From Babylonia areolata (Eukaryota; Mollusca; Gastropoda; Neogastropoda; Buccinidae), in NCBI RefSeq assembly GCF_041734735.1, contig NC_134887.1:29431370-29495369 (forward strand): DNA of 64,000 nucleotides, written 5' to 3'. Under the pieces are notes generated by a model. The model ran no database searches, was not told where the DNA came from, and saw nothing but the letters and a program-made list of their open reading frames with translations. This document shows positions 51,132-63,119 of the stretch, piece by piece. Position 1 is the stretch's first letter, and every line of letters begins with the position of its first letter. The position numbers and the translations under genes are program-made.

Positions 51132-52069
51132 ACTGCAGACTGAGCAGGATTGGCTGACCAGCCACGCAGCCTGAAATTCACCAGAACCAGGACCCACCGC
51201 CCCTGAGCAGCCTGACCTGTTGGGCTTTTTTGTTTTTTTTGCCAGTCGGTCGTCAAACTCCACTCGTCGAAGGCTGTTACTACCACTGGGAGAGAGTGAC
51301 ACACCCAGCATCACCGACAGTGACAACAGTGAATGATGATGATGATGATGATGATAATTATGATAAGACATTGTTCTCATATGGCACGAACTCACCCTAT
51401 AGTGTGGGTTTGAAGCGCCTCCCATGAAACAATACGCATTCAGTAGTGCGTAATGGCTTACAACAGCACATGAAAACATTAGAAGGAATAAAAAAAAAAA
51501 AAAAAAGAAGAAAAAAAAAATATATATATATACACACATATATACACCAAGACAGATACACATAGCAAATATGAATCATTGCATCAAAAACCCCACAAAA
51601 TACGCCTTACATACACACATACACATACGCTAACAGAACATACGCTTGCACACAATCATGCACACACACAAGCGGATGTGCGCTCACAGAGAACCCACAC
51701 CAGCAAGCACACGCACACACTGCTTGGACAACGAGAATGCTAAATTACTGTGTTGTATGCTGCACCATACAGTCATATACTGCAAGATGGCGGAAGATTG
51801 TCGGAGAGTCATCAGTGCTGCCTCCACAACCCCACCGTGAGTTACGAGACTGACAGTGCACCATGTCAGACTGGTGCAAACTGAGCCTGTCGGTTTGCTC
51901 CGTCGGCCAAAATTTGCAGCTAGCTCTTTAGTCCGCCAGGCCCATCAGTCAGTCAGCGCAGTTCTGTGCCTCATGCACTGAAGAGTCATGGCTATTGATG
52001 TATAGTGAAGAGAGGGGTTCTGGATTGAGTTCCGACTCCAGTGGGGAAGGACAGGTGGATGAAAGTCAT

Positions 52070-52190
52070 GTGGATGAAGTGCTAATCCGAGGTCCCTTGA
52101 GCACCTTGCAGTTAGCATACTTCATAAAAGAACTCACGGCAACAAGGAAGTTTGTCCCAGGCAAAATTCTGCAGTAAAATTCACACTGAT
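52070..52190 (+). mobile_element. Diverged SINE-C body fragment
   Basis: AATCCGAGGTCCCTTGAGCA, GAACTCACGGCAACAAGG and CAGGCAAAATTCTGCAG are diverged family-C body motifs. Confidence 0.5.
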
Positions 52191-52193
52191 TTA

Positions 52194-52234
<41 letters not shown>

Positions 52235-52569
52235 CTGAAGCCTGACTGAATGACAGTGGAAAGGAATGATGAGCACGTAAAGGCATCTGTCAGTAGGCTC
52301 TACCCAGCTAGGCAACCTGTGTGCAACTGACTCTGCTTGCAAAGCGCCAAGATCTGGGTCAGAGATCGAGGGTGGGTGCTGTGTAAGTGTTATAAAGACT
52401 CTCTGACCGATGAAAGAGACTCCACTGGTTCACAGGAGAATCGCTCATGTGTGTGACGGACTGGCGAGCAAGTCCAAAGATCAGGTGGAAACTGGACAGT
52501 GTAGTTGATAACATGATCGGCTGTTCTTCGGGCACGACACGCAAAGACAAGGGCTCAAAGTTAGATCTA

Positions 52570-52645
52570 AGGGGCGCAGTGTCCCGAGCGGTTTGAGCGT
52601 TGGTCTTTCAACCTGGGTTTGATTCCTGGTCTCAGGATGTCCGCC
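52570..52645 (+). mobile_element. tRNA-like head, repeated at 52897-52956
   Basis: CGAGCGGTTTGAGCGTTGG and GGGTTTGATTCCTGG resemble tRNA A and B boxes. The same head recurs downstream flanked by a copied GACTTGAGTGAGCTTCCC tract, so the second copy belongs to a local duplication. Confidence 0.45.
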
Positions 52646-52837
52646 ACAGTCTCAGCACCGGCACTCCAAAGGAGCTATCAACGTTAACGTTACGTCGCCA
52701 GAGGGCCACACTCTAGAGGAGACCCTGCACTGCTGCCGAGTCACTTTGGTGGTGTTCAGTCATGCCTGTTTTATTTCAGCATATGCTAGACACCATCTAT
52801 GAAAACCCTTACTGTGACAACAGTCGTTCAGTTGCTG

Positions 52838-52990
52838 AACAAGACTTGAGTGAGCTTCCCTTCCAAAGCTAGACAAGGGCTCACAGTTAGATCTATGGGG
52901 CGCAACGAACCGAGCGGTTTGAGCGTTGGTCTTTCAACCTGGGTTTGATTCCTGGTGAACAAGACTTGAGTGAGCTTCCCTTCCAAAGCT
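52838..52990 (+). repeat. 118-bp tandem duplication
   Basis: GACTTGAGTGAGCTTCCCTT and the adjoining tRNA-like head occur twice. Confidence 0.8.
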
Positions 52991-55105
52991 GAGACAGCCG
53001 TCATGTCTTTCCAGCGACTGCCCCCCATTAATCTGCTGACACAGAAGACCTTGACAGGTGCTCATCCGCAAGAGTGGAAGTGGAGTGGGATAGAAGCTGA
53101 GGTCAACACTAGAGCAGGCCATGAAAGGCCACACAATCTGGGACAATCACCGTATCATAAGCTGGTATCACTACCATACATGGAGCAAGTCGTTACAACC
53201 AACAGTGAACGATGTTTGAAACAAACAAGCTTGACAATGTAGTGACACAGTTCTCGTTAAAACCAGCGTAAGTTGGAACACGTTTTCTTTAACGCTGGGT
53301 CATCATGTGACTTCGACCCCTCACCCCCATCCCCAATCCCCCCACCCACCCACTCCCTCTCCCACACCAGTCTGTCTATCCGTTTCATTCAGCACGCATC
53401 AGTTTTCTCTCCATTTCCGACATGTGCAGTCAATGAACGGGGATTGTATGCAGGGGCCTTTGCATCCATACCCGATATTTTTTCCTTCTGTTTTTTTTAT
53501 TATTTTTTTATGTTGTTGAGAATTTCTCAACCAGCTGGTTTGTTCACTGACACTTGAGGTGTGTTTCATTGTTGTTGTTGGTTTTTTTTGGGGGGTGGGG
53601 GGGGGGGTGCAGGTAGAGGAAGCTCCCTCTGTGCGGATGCTGGGGACTCTTTCAGCCACAAATAGTTTCTCCTCTTGAAATTTCCACTTTTCTCTCACTC
53701 TCTTTGTTTCTAGGTGACAGTATGGTCGGGTTTTCTCTTGTGTGTAAATGGCAGAGTTAAGATGCGTTGATTTTTTTTTTTTCCCCAAATATTGTTTTTT
53801 TGATGGAATTGTCATTCATTTTCCAGTTATTATTGTTGATCACAAACATCATCACCCTTTCATTTTCGTTCTTTTGCCATCAATTTTGTGTGTGTGTTTG
53901 TGTATGTGTTTGGAATTATCGTGGGCCAGATGTTACGATAATTCACAAAACACATTGCTGCATTGAACAGTTTCTATGGCAGCACCAAGTTGATCTGATG
54001 TTGTGTACATGTTGGGCAAGAGGAAAAAAAAAAGAAAGAAAAACAAAAACAGGTTCAAATCCATGGTTGTTGTTGATGATGTTTTTTTTTTATGTGTGCA
54101 TTTCTTTGTCTTTAGGTATTGTTGTTGCATGAAGTTGATTATTAACTTTTCATTAAAAAACAAACAAACAACCCAAACAGATCAGTCTGTTCATGCACAT
54201 ACACTGAACACACACACCCTTGCATGAAAATGCATACACGTACATGAAAAGCTTGTCCACTTTTTGCTTTTCTTTTTTTTTTCTTTCTTTTTTTTCTTTT
54301 TTTTTTACAAGAAATAAAAAATCTTATTAACATCAGTTCTGTACTTTGGCACACACACCAAGCTATGAAAATGTGTTTTGGGGTGAATACTGTTTATATG
54401 TCTTTTTTTTTTTTCTTTTTTTTTTTTTGCGCCTAGGATGTGCACGTTGCATTTTAGCAGTTGTTGGTTTTTGTATGTCTGTTATTATATAAGAATGTGT
54501 ATGTGTTACATATAATTATGTTTTATATTCAGGTTAGACTTTTGTTGGTTTTGTATGTCTTATGATATCGAAATTTGTTTGCACATTATGTATTATTAAT
54601 CTCCATGTTCAGGTTGGTTAGTTTTGTTAGTGGTTGACGATGTTGTCGTTTTTATCCTCTGCTGAAAAATTGATGGAATGGTGAATATCAGAGGCATGTT
54701 CAAGGATTCTTTTCTTTTCTTAACCTCTTTTTTTAAATTTTTTTTATTTTTAAAAATTTTTTTTAAACTTTTTTTTTTATATATTTTTTTCTAAATGTAT
54801 GGAATTGATGATCAGCTGGGCTATAAGCAGCAATGGTAGATAGATAAACATGCTGAATCGTTCTGTACTACGTGGTTCACAATTAGTTAAGAACCACTCG
54901 GGGGGAACATGCACAGTTTTCTTCTTGGGGGAAAGATGATGCTGAATTTCTGGCAAACAGCACTGTACGGAGCCAATATCACAAGCACCGCGTATTTGAA
55001 TAATTGTAAAAACGCCAGGTTTTTTTTTTTCAAACACATTTTCCAACCTGTTCGAGGTGCTCATGTTCCTGAAACAACTGTTTTATGTCCACAGTGAGAA
55101 ACCAT

Positions 55106-55345
55106 GGTCAATTATATGCCCTTTGCATTATTTCAATCATCTCGCATGTTTTTAACATTTTTATATGTACAAAAAAAAAGAACCACAAAAATTAAGAAAA
55201 TAAAACTACTTTCATGAAGTGGTCACAGATTATATGTCCCTTGCATTATTTCAATCATCTCTCATGTTTTTAACATTTTTATATGTACAAAAAAATCAAC
55301 AACAAAAATTAAGGGAAAAAAAACTGCTTTCATGAATTGGTCCTT
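55106..55345 (+). repeat. 120-bp tandem duplication
   Basis: Two copies of TTGCATTATTTCAATCATCT, ATGTTTTTAACATTTTTATA and the following A-rich tract; about 90 per cent alike. Confidence 0.85.
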
Positions 55346-56203
55346 GATTTTTATTGAAGTCTACATATTACCTGGTTGGCTGTTGTTGTCGTTTTTTAGT
55401 GTTGTCGTATTGTCACACTGCAGTGTGCACAGTTGTCTGCATGTGTATTTGAAAGAAAAAAAAATCCCGAGACTTACATTTCTTGTGTTTTATAAAAGGA
55501 AAATGAAACTGTAAATTTACTTCCATGATATGTCTGTACAGGAATCTGAGATCTTAAAGACTGAGGAACTTGATTTTTTGTTGGAATGTGTGGGCCCTCA
55601 TAACTTTGTTTTGTGAGTGTGTTTGTGCATGGACATTGTGTGTGTGTGTGTGTGCGTGCGTGCATGTGTGTGTGTGTGTGTGTTTTGTGTGTTTGAATGC
55701 ATGTGTACATGTATTTGTGTACATATGTGTTGATCCTTCTACTGGATGATAAATGAATAGTATACAGAAATTAAAAGAGAAAAAACAACCTGGCTTACAG
55801 TTTTCATATAGTTGATTTGAATGCTCTGTGGTCTTTTTGTGTGTGAATGTTTCTTATTTCTCTCCATGCAGTGAAGGTTATATTTGTCAAGGAGACGCAT
55901 GTAATCAAATTCAATTTTAAGTTGATATTCGTAAAAATACATAGAATCGAAAAAATATGTAATCCATTTCCATCAAAAACCAGTGAAGCATTACACAGTA
56001 GAAAAAATTTCAAGGACACATAACACTGACAATCCCTTCACAGAAGTTACATCATTCATTAGTTGCAAGGGGTTTTTAAATTGTGTGAATGTATGCACAC
56101 CCAGGTGGTGAGAATGAGAGGGGGTGGGAAAAATGGGAAGACCTAATTCTCACTTAACACATTCATTCATGCACTGTGAAAGTGGGGTATGTACACATAA
56201 CTG

Positions 56204-56800
56204 ATGGAGTCTCCAGTCAGACCGATGGATGAGTAGGCAGGCAGGCTTATTTGTCGGTGTGTGCCCTCATATGGGAGAAGAGGGCGATTCTGGATGTGCA
56301 GCACTTCCCACAGGTGTTGCAAGGGAAAACGTCTCCAGAAGTTGAGCCCTGTTTCCTTTGCTCACACTTCTCCTTAATGGCCAGCGTTTTCTTGTTTTCA
56401 AACGTCTTCATACCACTAGAGCACAGCGTCCTCCAGCGAGAACGGTCAAGGGCATCAGTTTCCCAGGAAGTGATGTCTATGTCACAGGCTTTGAGATTTG
56501 TCTTCAGGGTGTCCTTGAAGCGTGCGCTTGCAGGGTCCTCCAAGTTCGCGGTGGCCTTCCTTCAGCTGGCCATGCAAAAGCATCTTTGGGATCCTGCTGT
56601 CTGTCATGCGGACAACGTGTCCTGTCCAGTGTAGCTGGCACTGGATCAGCAGGCTTTCGATGCTGGGCAGGCTGCTCCTCTCTAGGACCTGGAGGTTGGA
56701 GACCCTGTCTTGCCACTTTATGCTGAGGATCTTTCGTAGGCATCTCTGGTGAAACTGCTCAAGCAAGGGGCATGAATACAGACACACATACTGCATCGTT
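56204..56800 (-). pseudogene. LINE ORF2 C-terminal fragment with zinc finger
   Basis: The minus strand encodes LEQFHQRCLRKILSIKWQDR, then LPSIESLLIQCQLHWTGHVV, RFKDTLKTNLKACDI, and a C2H2-like [21 protein letters not shown] end. These are typical of the C-terminal part of animal non-LTR retrotransposon proteins. It is split over two frames, so broken. The 5' remainder is absent. Confidence 0.75.
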
Positions 56801-56802
56801 TT

Positions 56803-57235
56803 CTTTTCAATCGCCAAAGACGTGGAACAAGCTCCCTGATAACCTCCGTCATTCTGATTCCCTTGCATCTTTTAAATCTCGTCTCAAAACTCACCTTTTC
56901 CCTCAGCAGTAAGTTCAATTGTGGCAGGTCCACTTCCTTTGCGTTAGCTGTGCTTGACTATGTTAACTACATGCATGTATATGAATGTGTATTGTGTGTG
57001 CGTGCGTTTATGTAAGTTTGTGCCTGCCTATGTGTGCGTATGTGTTAGGGTAGCTGTTAGATACACATGTATTGTTAAAATGCATGTACACAGTGTGTGC
57101 GTGTGTGTGCGTGTGTGTGTGTAGTCATATTTTGGTGTGTGTATGTAACATAGATGTTAACAAAGCGTTTTTGTAAAGCACCTAGAGCAGATTTCTGGAT
57201 AGTGTGCTATATGAGTATCCATTATTATTATAATT
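56803..57235 (+). mobile_element. LINE 3' end: C-terminal codons and 3' UTR
   Basis: Begins with WNKLPDNL-type codons and SLASFKSRLKTHLFPQQ, a common LINE C-terminus, followed by a 3' UTR ending in TAAAGCACCTAGAGCAGATT and an (ATT)n tail. The 3' UTR end matches 63620-63690. Confidence 0.65.
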
Positions 57236-57719
57236 TATTACCACTCCGGTTGTACACTCTGTCACTACCACGCACATACAGAAACGCAGAGAAAGTGAAT
57301 ATCATTTATTTGTGTGAACAGTACATCACCAAGAGTTGACTTCAAGCCGTCCTTTGTTGCAACATGAAAACAGCTGTTTGGGTCAATTTTCTATAATATG
57401 CATGGACAACTTTTTGTGCTTTTGACACAATCAGTAGTCGCTACATTGGACATTATACAATTACATCTAACAGTCTTTTTGGACAGTTCCATTCCAGTAT
57501 TTTTTAAAAAATGTGCTGATAATTTTTTTGAAAGTGAATTCACAGAAGCATCAGTCTTTTATGTATAAGTTAACGTCTGTCAAAAAATATAAATCAAGTG
57601 CAAACTTCCAGTGTATGCCACATATAAAAACAAAAACAACAGTATCAAAATATCTGGTTGTTCCCAAAACGACGTCACTGTTACGGTAAGACAAATCCAT
57701 AATTTATTAAAAAAAAAAC

Positions 57720-58245
57720 AAAAAAAAAAAAAACTACCAAAAAATGGTATTTGAAATATCTGATTACCTGGATGATTCTCCTTTACTAAGTTAATTCCCC
57801 AAACAAACTTGGTTCCTTCAGAAAGAGCAATTCATACAAAAAACAACAACAACAACAAAAAAAAAAAAAATTGAAATATCTGAATGTTGCTTCTTTATCA
57901 AATCTCCCCACACACCCCACAAAAAAAAAAAAAAACAAAAACAAAAATAAAAAAAAACAACCAAAAAATGGTATTTGAAATATCTGAATACCTGGATGAT
58001 CTCCTTTACTAGGTTAATTCCCAAAACAAACTTTGTTCCTTCAGAAAGAGCATACCAAAAAAAAAGTATTGAAATATCGAATGTTGCTCCTATATCAAAT
58101 CTCCCCCCACACCCCCCACCAAAAAAAAAGAAAAAGAAAAAGTTACTGTTGTAAGACCAACCCACATGAAAAAATTTTAAAACGACAAAAATCAAATAAT
58201 ACTGAAATATCTCCATGCTACTCCTCTATCATGTTCCCAAAACAA
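57720..58245 (+). repeat. A-rich duplicated block
   Basis: ATGGTATTTGAAATATCTGA and CTCCTTTACTAAGTTAATTC recur about 226 bases apart with A runs between; partial third copy at 58150-58240. Likely in the 3' UTR or downstream of the minus-strand gene. Confidence 0.65.
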
Positions 58246-58704
58246 ATGTTGCTGCTATGGCAACAGCAAATACATTCACATGTCATCAGGTTGACTGGAC
58301 GGAGAAAGAGCTCATGACAAATTATCACAGATATACTGAAAAAAACTGATGAAATCACAAACAGCAGAATATATCACTCGCACACCAACAAAAGAGTAAA
58401 CCACTGTACATGTTCAACTTGCCAAAAACTGTCGAGTGCTGTAAATACCTAACCTTGCATTTCTCACATTCTCAAATGTATGGCTATCATTCAGGCACAA
58501 GAATCAAATTAAAGATGATGCGGTATTAACCTGTAATGAAACCATACATATAATCCGTGTCCCTGTGAATTTCTCACCTGAGAACGTTTTTACCACTTTT
58601 CTCTCTCTCTCTCTTTTTTTTTTTTTTTTTTTTTTCTTAGTGATGGATTCTCCACTCCACAACAAATTTTGGGTTTCATACAAAGCGCTGTGAACACTTG
58701 TCTA

Positions 58705-58705
<1 letters not shown>

Positions 58706-58748
<43 letters not shown>
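58706..58748 (+). repeat. Run of about 43 A
   Basis: A homopolymer followed by C-rich bases; no retroposon body adjoins it on the left. Confidence 0.85.
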
Positions 58749-58751
<3 letters not shown>

Positions 58752-59109
58752 CCATAGAAACAATTCCTACAGCCCCCCCCCCCTCCCCCCCAAAAAAGCT
58801 GCATTTCTTCATAGTAGTGCACAAAAGACTCGAATGTAATTTAAGCTCCAAACAGCAAAATGTCCGTTAAGTTTTAATTGACAACAGAAGGTAGTAAAAA
58901 AGAGGCTTCTGTAAGGCCACAAGGCTTAGAAAAAAACAAAACATTATGTTCACAGTTCATTTCCAAAGGCACAGTTCATATCGAAACAGATTCATAATAA
59001 CTGATATCAAGCAAATCGCATGCCCACACACCCATCCACACACACACACACACACACACAAAGGAACACAATGCATCATGCCCATAATGTCATCATGTCC
59101 AGTTTTGTT

Positions 59110-59440
59110 TAGAAATTGTATTACTTGTTCATCACAACAGATTTCTCTGTGTGAAATTCAAACTGCTCTCCATGGGGACAGTGTATTGCCATGCGCAGTG
59201 CCACCCTTAATTCTTTCTTTCTTTCTTTTTTTTTTTTTCCTTCCTTCTAGTGTATTTGTTTTCTTATCAAACTGGATTTTTCTACCGAACTTTGCTAGAG
59301 ATAACCCTTTTGTTGCCATGTGTTATTTTACATGCGCTAACTGCATGCTGCACACAGGACCCTGGGTTCATTTTCTCATCCAAAAGACTAGCACCCATAC
59401 CACTACTCAATGTCTCTTGAATGGGGGGGGGGGAAAGTAC
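59110..59440 (-). mobile_element. SINE-C5, head missing
   Basis: Reverse family C (ATTTCTCTGTGTGAAATTC, GTTGCCATGTGTTATTTTAC, ACCACTACTCAATGTCTC). No head before 59460. Confidence 0.75.
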
Positions 59441-59636
59441 AAATGCAGGTCTCTATATGAGTCTCCGAAACTGTGGACCTTTGCTTTCTTGTCAAGCGCA
59501 TTATCATTATCATGCAGATTATACATATTTCCATACAGGCATTTCCTTAAAAGCAGCCCCTAAAACCAGGCCACAAACTTCAGTATTATAAAAATCAGAA
59601 ACTGACGCCCATGCTTTTAACAGTTCAGTTATTTTC

Positions 59637-60985
59637 CATGTGTAATCACTGTCCTCTGTAATAGGATCATGTGTAATCACTGTCCTCTGTGACAGGATCA
59701 TGTGTAATCACTGTCCTCTGTGACAGGATCATGTGTAATCACTGCGACAGGATCATGTGTAATCACTGTCCTCTGTGACAGGATCATGTGTAATCACTGT
59801 CCTCTGTGATAGGATCAAGTGTAATCACTGTCCTCTGTGACAGGATCATGTGTAATCACTGTCCTCTGTGACAGGATCATGTGTAATCACTGTCCTCTGT
59901 GACAGGATCATGTGTAATCACTGTCCTCTGTGACAGGATCATGTGTAATCACTGTCCTCTGTGACAGGATCAGGATCATGTGTAATCACTGTCCTCTGTG
60001 ACAGGATCATGTGTAATCACTGTCCTCTGTGACAGGATCAGGATCATGTGTAATCACTGTCCTCTGTGACAGGATCATGTGTAATCACTGTCCTCTGTGA
60101 CAGGATCATGTGTAATCACTGTCCTCTGTGACAGGATCATGTGTAATCACTGTCCTCTGTGACAGGATCAGGATCATGTGTAATCACTGTCCTCTGTGAC
60201 AGGATCAAGTGTAATCACTGTCCTCTGTGACAGGATCATGTGTAATCACTGTCCTCTGTGACAGGATCATGTGTAATCATTGTCCTCTGTGACAGGATCA
60301 AGTGTAATCACTGTCCTCTGTGACAGGATCATGTGTAATCACTGTCCTCTGTGACAGGATCAAGTGTAATCACTGTCCTCTGTGACAGGATCAAGTGTAA
60401 TCACTGTCCTCTGTGACAGGATCAAGTGTAATCACTGTCCTCTGTGACAGGATCATGTGTAATCACTGTCCTCTGTGACAGGATCATGTGTAATCACTGT
60501 CCTCTGTGACAGGATCAAGTGTAATCACTGTCCTCTGTGACAGGATCATGTGTAATCACTGTCCTCTGTGACAGGATCAAGTGTAATCACTGCCCTCTGT
60601 GACAGGATCATGTGTAATCACTGTCCTCTGTGACAGGATCAAGTGTAATCACTGTCCTCTGTGACAGGATCAAGTGTAATCACTGTCCTCTGTGACAGGA
60701 TCATGTGTAATCACTGTCCTCTGTGACAGGATCATGTGTAATCACTGTCCTCTGTGACAGGATCATGTGTAATCACTGTCCTCTGTGACAGGATCAAGTG
60801 TAATCACTGTCCTCTGTGACAGGATCAAGTGTAATCACTGTCCTCTGTGACAGGATCATGTGTAATCACTGCGACAGGATCAAGTGTAATCACTGTCCTC
60901 TGTGACAGGATCATGTGTAATCACTGTCCTCTGTGACAGGATCATGTGTAATCACTGTCCTCTGTGACAGGATCATGTGTAATCA
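59637..60985 (+). repeat. 31-bp satellite, about 43 copies
   Basis: Unit GTGTAATCACTGTCCTCTGT plus GACAGGATCAT, with an A/T variant at GATCA(A/T)G and occasional 6-base GGATCA additions. Downstream of the minus-strand gene, near a possible AATAAA on the minus strand at 61074-61079. Confidence 0.95.
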
Positions 60986-61100
60986 GTTTCATGTAGTTTT
61001 CATTTCTAGCGGGGCTGGATATAGACTGAATTATGAAACAAAAAAAAGGAAACTGTCACTCATAAAAGTTTTCTTTATTGATGCAAATATGTAAACATGC

Positions 61101-61145
<45 letters not shown>

Positions 61146-61920
61146 TACACGGGCAATTTGCTGCTTGATCTGGATTCAGTATACTTCTTTAAATTTGAAG
61201 AACAAATACATGAGAAAAAGTACTCGTTTCACTTCTTTTTAAGGGAGAAAAAAAAACACACCAAAACACCTTGATCGTACTTCTATCAAAACAAAACAAT
61301 CCTCTCTTTTTTTCTTTTCTTCTTGTTTACCCTTCATTCATTTGTTTCATTCCCCCTCCCCCCCACCCTCCCTTCTTTTTTTTGTAAAGCAGATCTGGTG
61401 TAGCATATCAGAATCAGTTCCCAAGCGTTGGCTTTTTATCATTATTTTTATTCTTTTTTTAATTTTTTTTAAATTTTTTTTTTTTATATCTTATTCATTT
61501 TTTTTTTTTTTTTGTCGTTGCCTCTTTCGAACCAGAACTTGAAACTGAAACTTCATTTACACGAACAACACAATATAAAACATTTTTTTTTTAATTTTTT
61601 TTATTAATTTAAAAAGGGTGAAGAGGGGGTAAAAGGGGTGGGGTGGGGGGGGGGGAGGGTGAGAGTGATGGGTGATAAATAAAAAGGGGAAGAAACTGGA
61701 GGGGATCATGTGGTTTTCCGGGATGTTTAGTGTGTGTGCGTGTGTGTGTGTGTGTGTGGGTGTGGGTGTGTTGTTGTTGTTGGTGGTGGCGGTGGTGTTT
61801 TTTTGTTTGTTTGTTTATTTTTCCTGTTGGTGTTGACAAAACAAAAACAAACAAAAAAAGGGGGTGTGGGGGGTGAGGAGGGAGGTGAGGAAAGAGAGAG
61901 AGAGAGGGGAGTTAAAAAAA

Positions 61921-61943
61921 GGGGGGGGGGGGGGGGGGGGGGG
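61921..61943 (+). repeat. Run of about 23 G
   Basis: An uninterrupted G homopolymer within a G-rich stretch (61860-61950); a possible quadruplex or an assembly-sensitive site. Confidence 0.85.
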
Positions 61944-62394
61944 ACTGGAGGAGAACATGTGGTTTTCTGGGATGTTCAGTGTGTGTGCATGTTTTTTGTT
62001 GTTGTTGTTGTTGTTTTGTTGTCGTTTTTTTTTCTTTCCTGTTGTTGACACACAAAAAAGGGAGTGGGGGGGTTGGGGGGTGGGTAGAGAGAGGGGTGAT
62101 TAAAAAAAAAAAAAGGAGGGAAAAAAAAAACTAGTAAAGTGGAGCATGTGGTTTTCTGGAGTGGGTTTTTTGTTTTTTGTTTGTTTGTTTGTTTGTTTTT
62201 CTCTCTCTCTCTGTGTTGGTGTGTGGGTGTGGGTTTGATCGCTTCAAGTGTTCCGAGGGTACCGGTACTTTCTCCTCCTTCACAGAGTCCATGGCTGGTT
62301 GGTTTTTTTGTTGTTGTTTGTTTGTTTGTTTCTCTCTCTCTCTCTCTCTCTCCGGTTGGTGTTGAACTGTAATGCTGGTATATTTTTTGTTTGA

Positions 62395-62512
62395 CTGTGT
62401 TTATTGATGCTCACAGTGTCATGATGTATTGTTTGTAAAATAATGTTCACATTCCCCTTCATAACGGGCCTAAGCCTATACATGAATAAACCATCTGGAA
62501 TCTTGAATCCCG
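62395..62512 (+). mobile_element. LINE 3' end related to the full-length LINE
   Basis: CGGGCCTAAGCCTATACATG followed by AATAAACCATCT is close to the 3' end at 27985-28025. Only the tail is present. Confidence 0.45.
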
Positions 62513-62622
62513 TTGGTGTGGGAGGTTTGACTGATTCAGTATTGTGTTGGTTTTTTTTTTTTTTTTTTTTTTTGTTCTCTCTCTCCCTCTCTGTCTGACG
62601 GTGTGCGGTGAGTTGGATTCAC

Positions 62623-62822
62623 TCAGTGTTCGGAGGGCACTGCCTTCTCCTCCTCCTCCACCTCCTTCACGGAGTCCATGGCCGTGGTCCAGTGGTGCAG
62701 ATGCACCCCGACCTGCACCTCCAGGGGCAGGGGAGGGGGCGGAGTCTCGTCGCTGTCCTCGGGCTGCGCTGGCTGGTGCCCTCCCTTCTTCCCCTTGGCG
62801 TCTTTCTTGTCGTCTTTGCCGC
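62623..62822 (-). CDS. Last coding exon of a convergent minus-strand gene
   Basis: On the minus strand a pyrimidine tract (CTCTCT run) leads to an AG at 62823-62824. The exon then encodes 66 residues to a TGA: a Lys/Asp/Gly-rich stretch (GKDDKKDAKGKKGG), a Pro run, LEVQVGVHLHHWTTAMDSVK, and an acidic end EVEEEEKAVPSEH. It is GC-rich, unlike its surroundings. The family is not recognised. Its first bases recur at 63056-63095. Upstream exons lie beyond 64000, so gene extent and function are unknown. Confidence 0.6.
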
Positions 62823-62934
62823 CTTCGGGACGTTTGTTGTGGAGAGAGAGAGAGAGAAAAAAAAAGAAAGAAAAAAAAAACCGGGAAGAGAAAGACAAAG
62901 CAGTTTATTATTAGAACAGAATATGTCTTTATTA

Positions 62935-63030
62935 GAAATAGGTACCGGGGTCACAAGGAATATTTTTGAGGTCACAAGGAATATTGTGAGGAATATTGGG
63001 GTGGGGTGTCGGGGTCACAAGGAATATATT
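62935..63030 (-). repeat. GGTCACAAGGAATATT repeats
   Basis: GGTCACAAGGAATAT occurs three times, matching 19857-19880. Probably a LINE 3'-end piece with a local duplication. Confidence 0.4.
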
Positions 63031-63119
63031 ATCATTTCTATGACTATTATTACGTCTTTCTTGTCGTCTTTGCCGCCTTCGGGCCGTTTATTGTAGATAT
63101 TACGTCTTTCTTGTGATTC

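Larger units (their letters stand above)
51132..56200 (+). other. 3' UTR and intergenic DNA after the main gene
   Basis: No coding exon is seen. Possible poly(A) signals AATAAA lie at 51487, 54313 and 55199; I cannot tell which is used. It holds partial SINE copies, a 118-bp tandem duplication (52838-52990), a 120-bp tandem duplication (55106-55345) and many T-runs. Confidence 0.5.

Noticed and set aside
49079-50452. Repeated 77-codon frames on the minus strand ([11 protein letters not shown]...)
   Set aside because: They come from a 56-bp satellite, whose unit is not a multiple of three; the frames arise by chance and stop.
56247-56543. C2H2 zinc-finger host gene on the minus strand
   Set aside because: Upstream codons match a LINE C-terminus and a second short copy lies at 42377-42535.
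59637-60985. CRISPR-like appearance of the 31-bp array
   Set aside because: Units are directly adjacent with no unique spacers, and the host is an animal.
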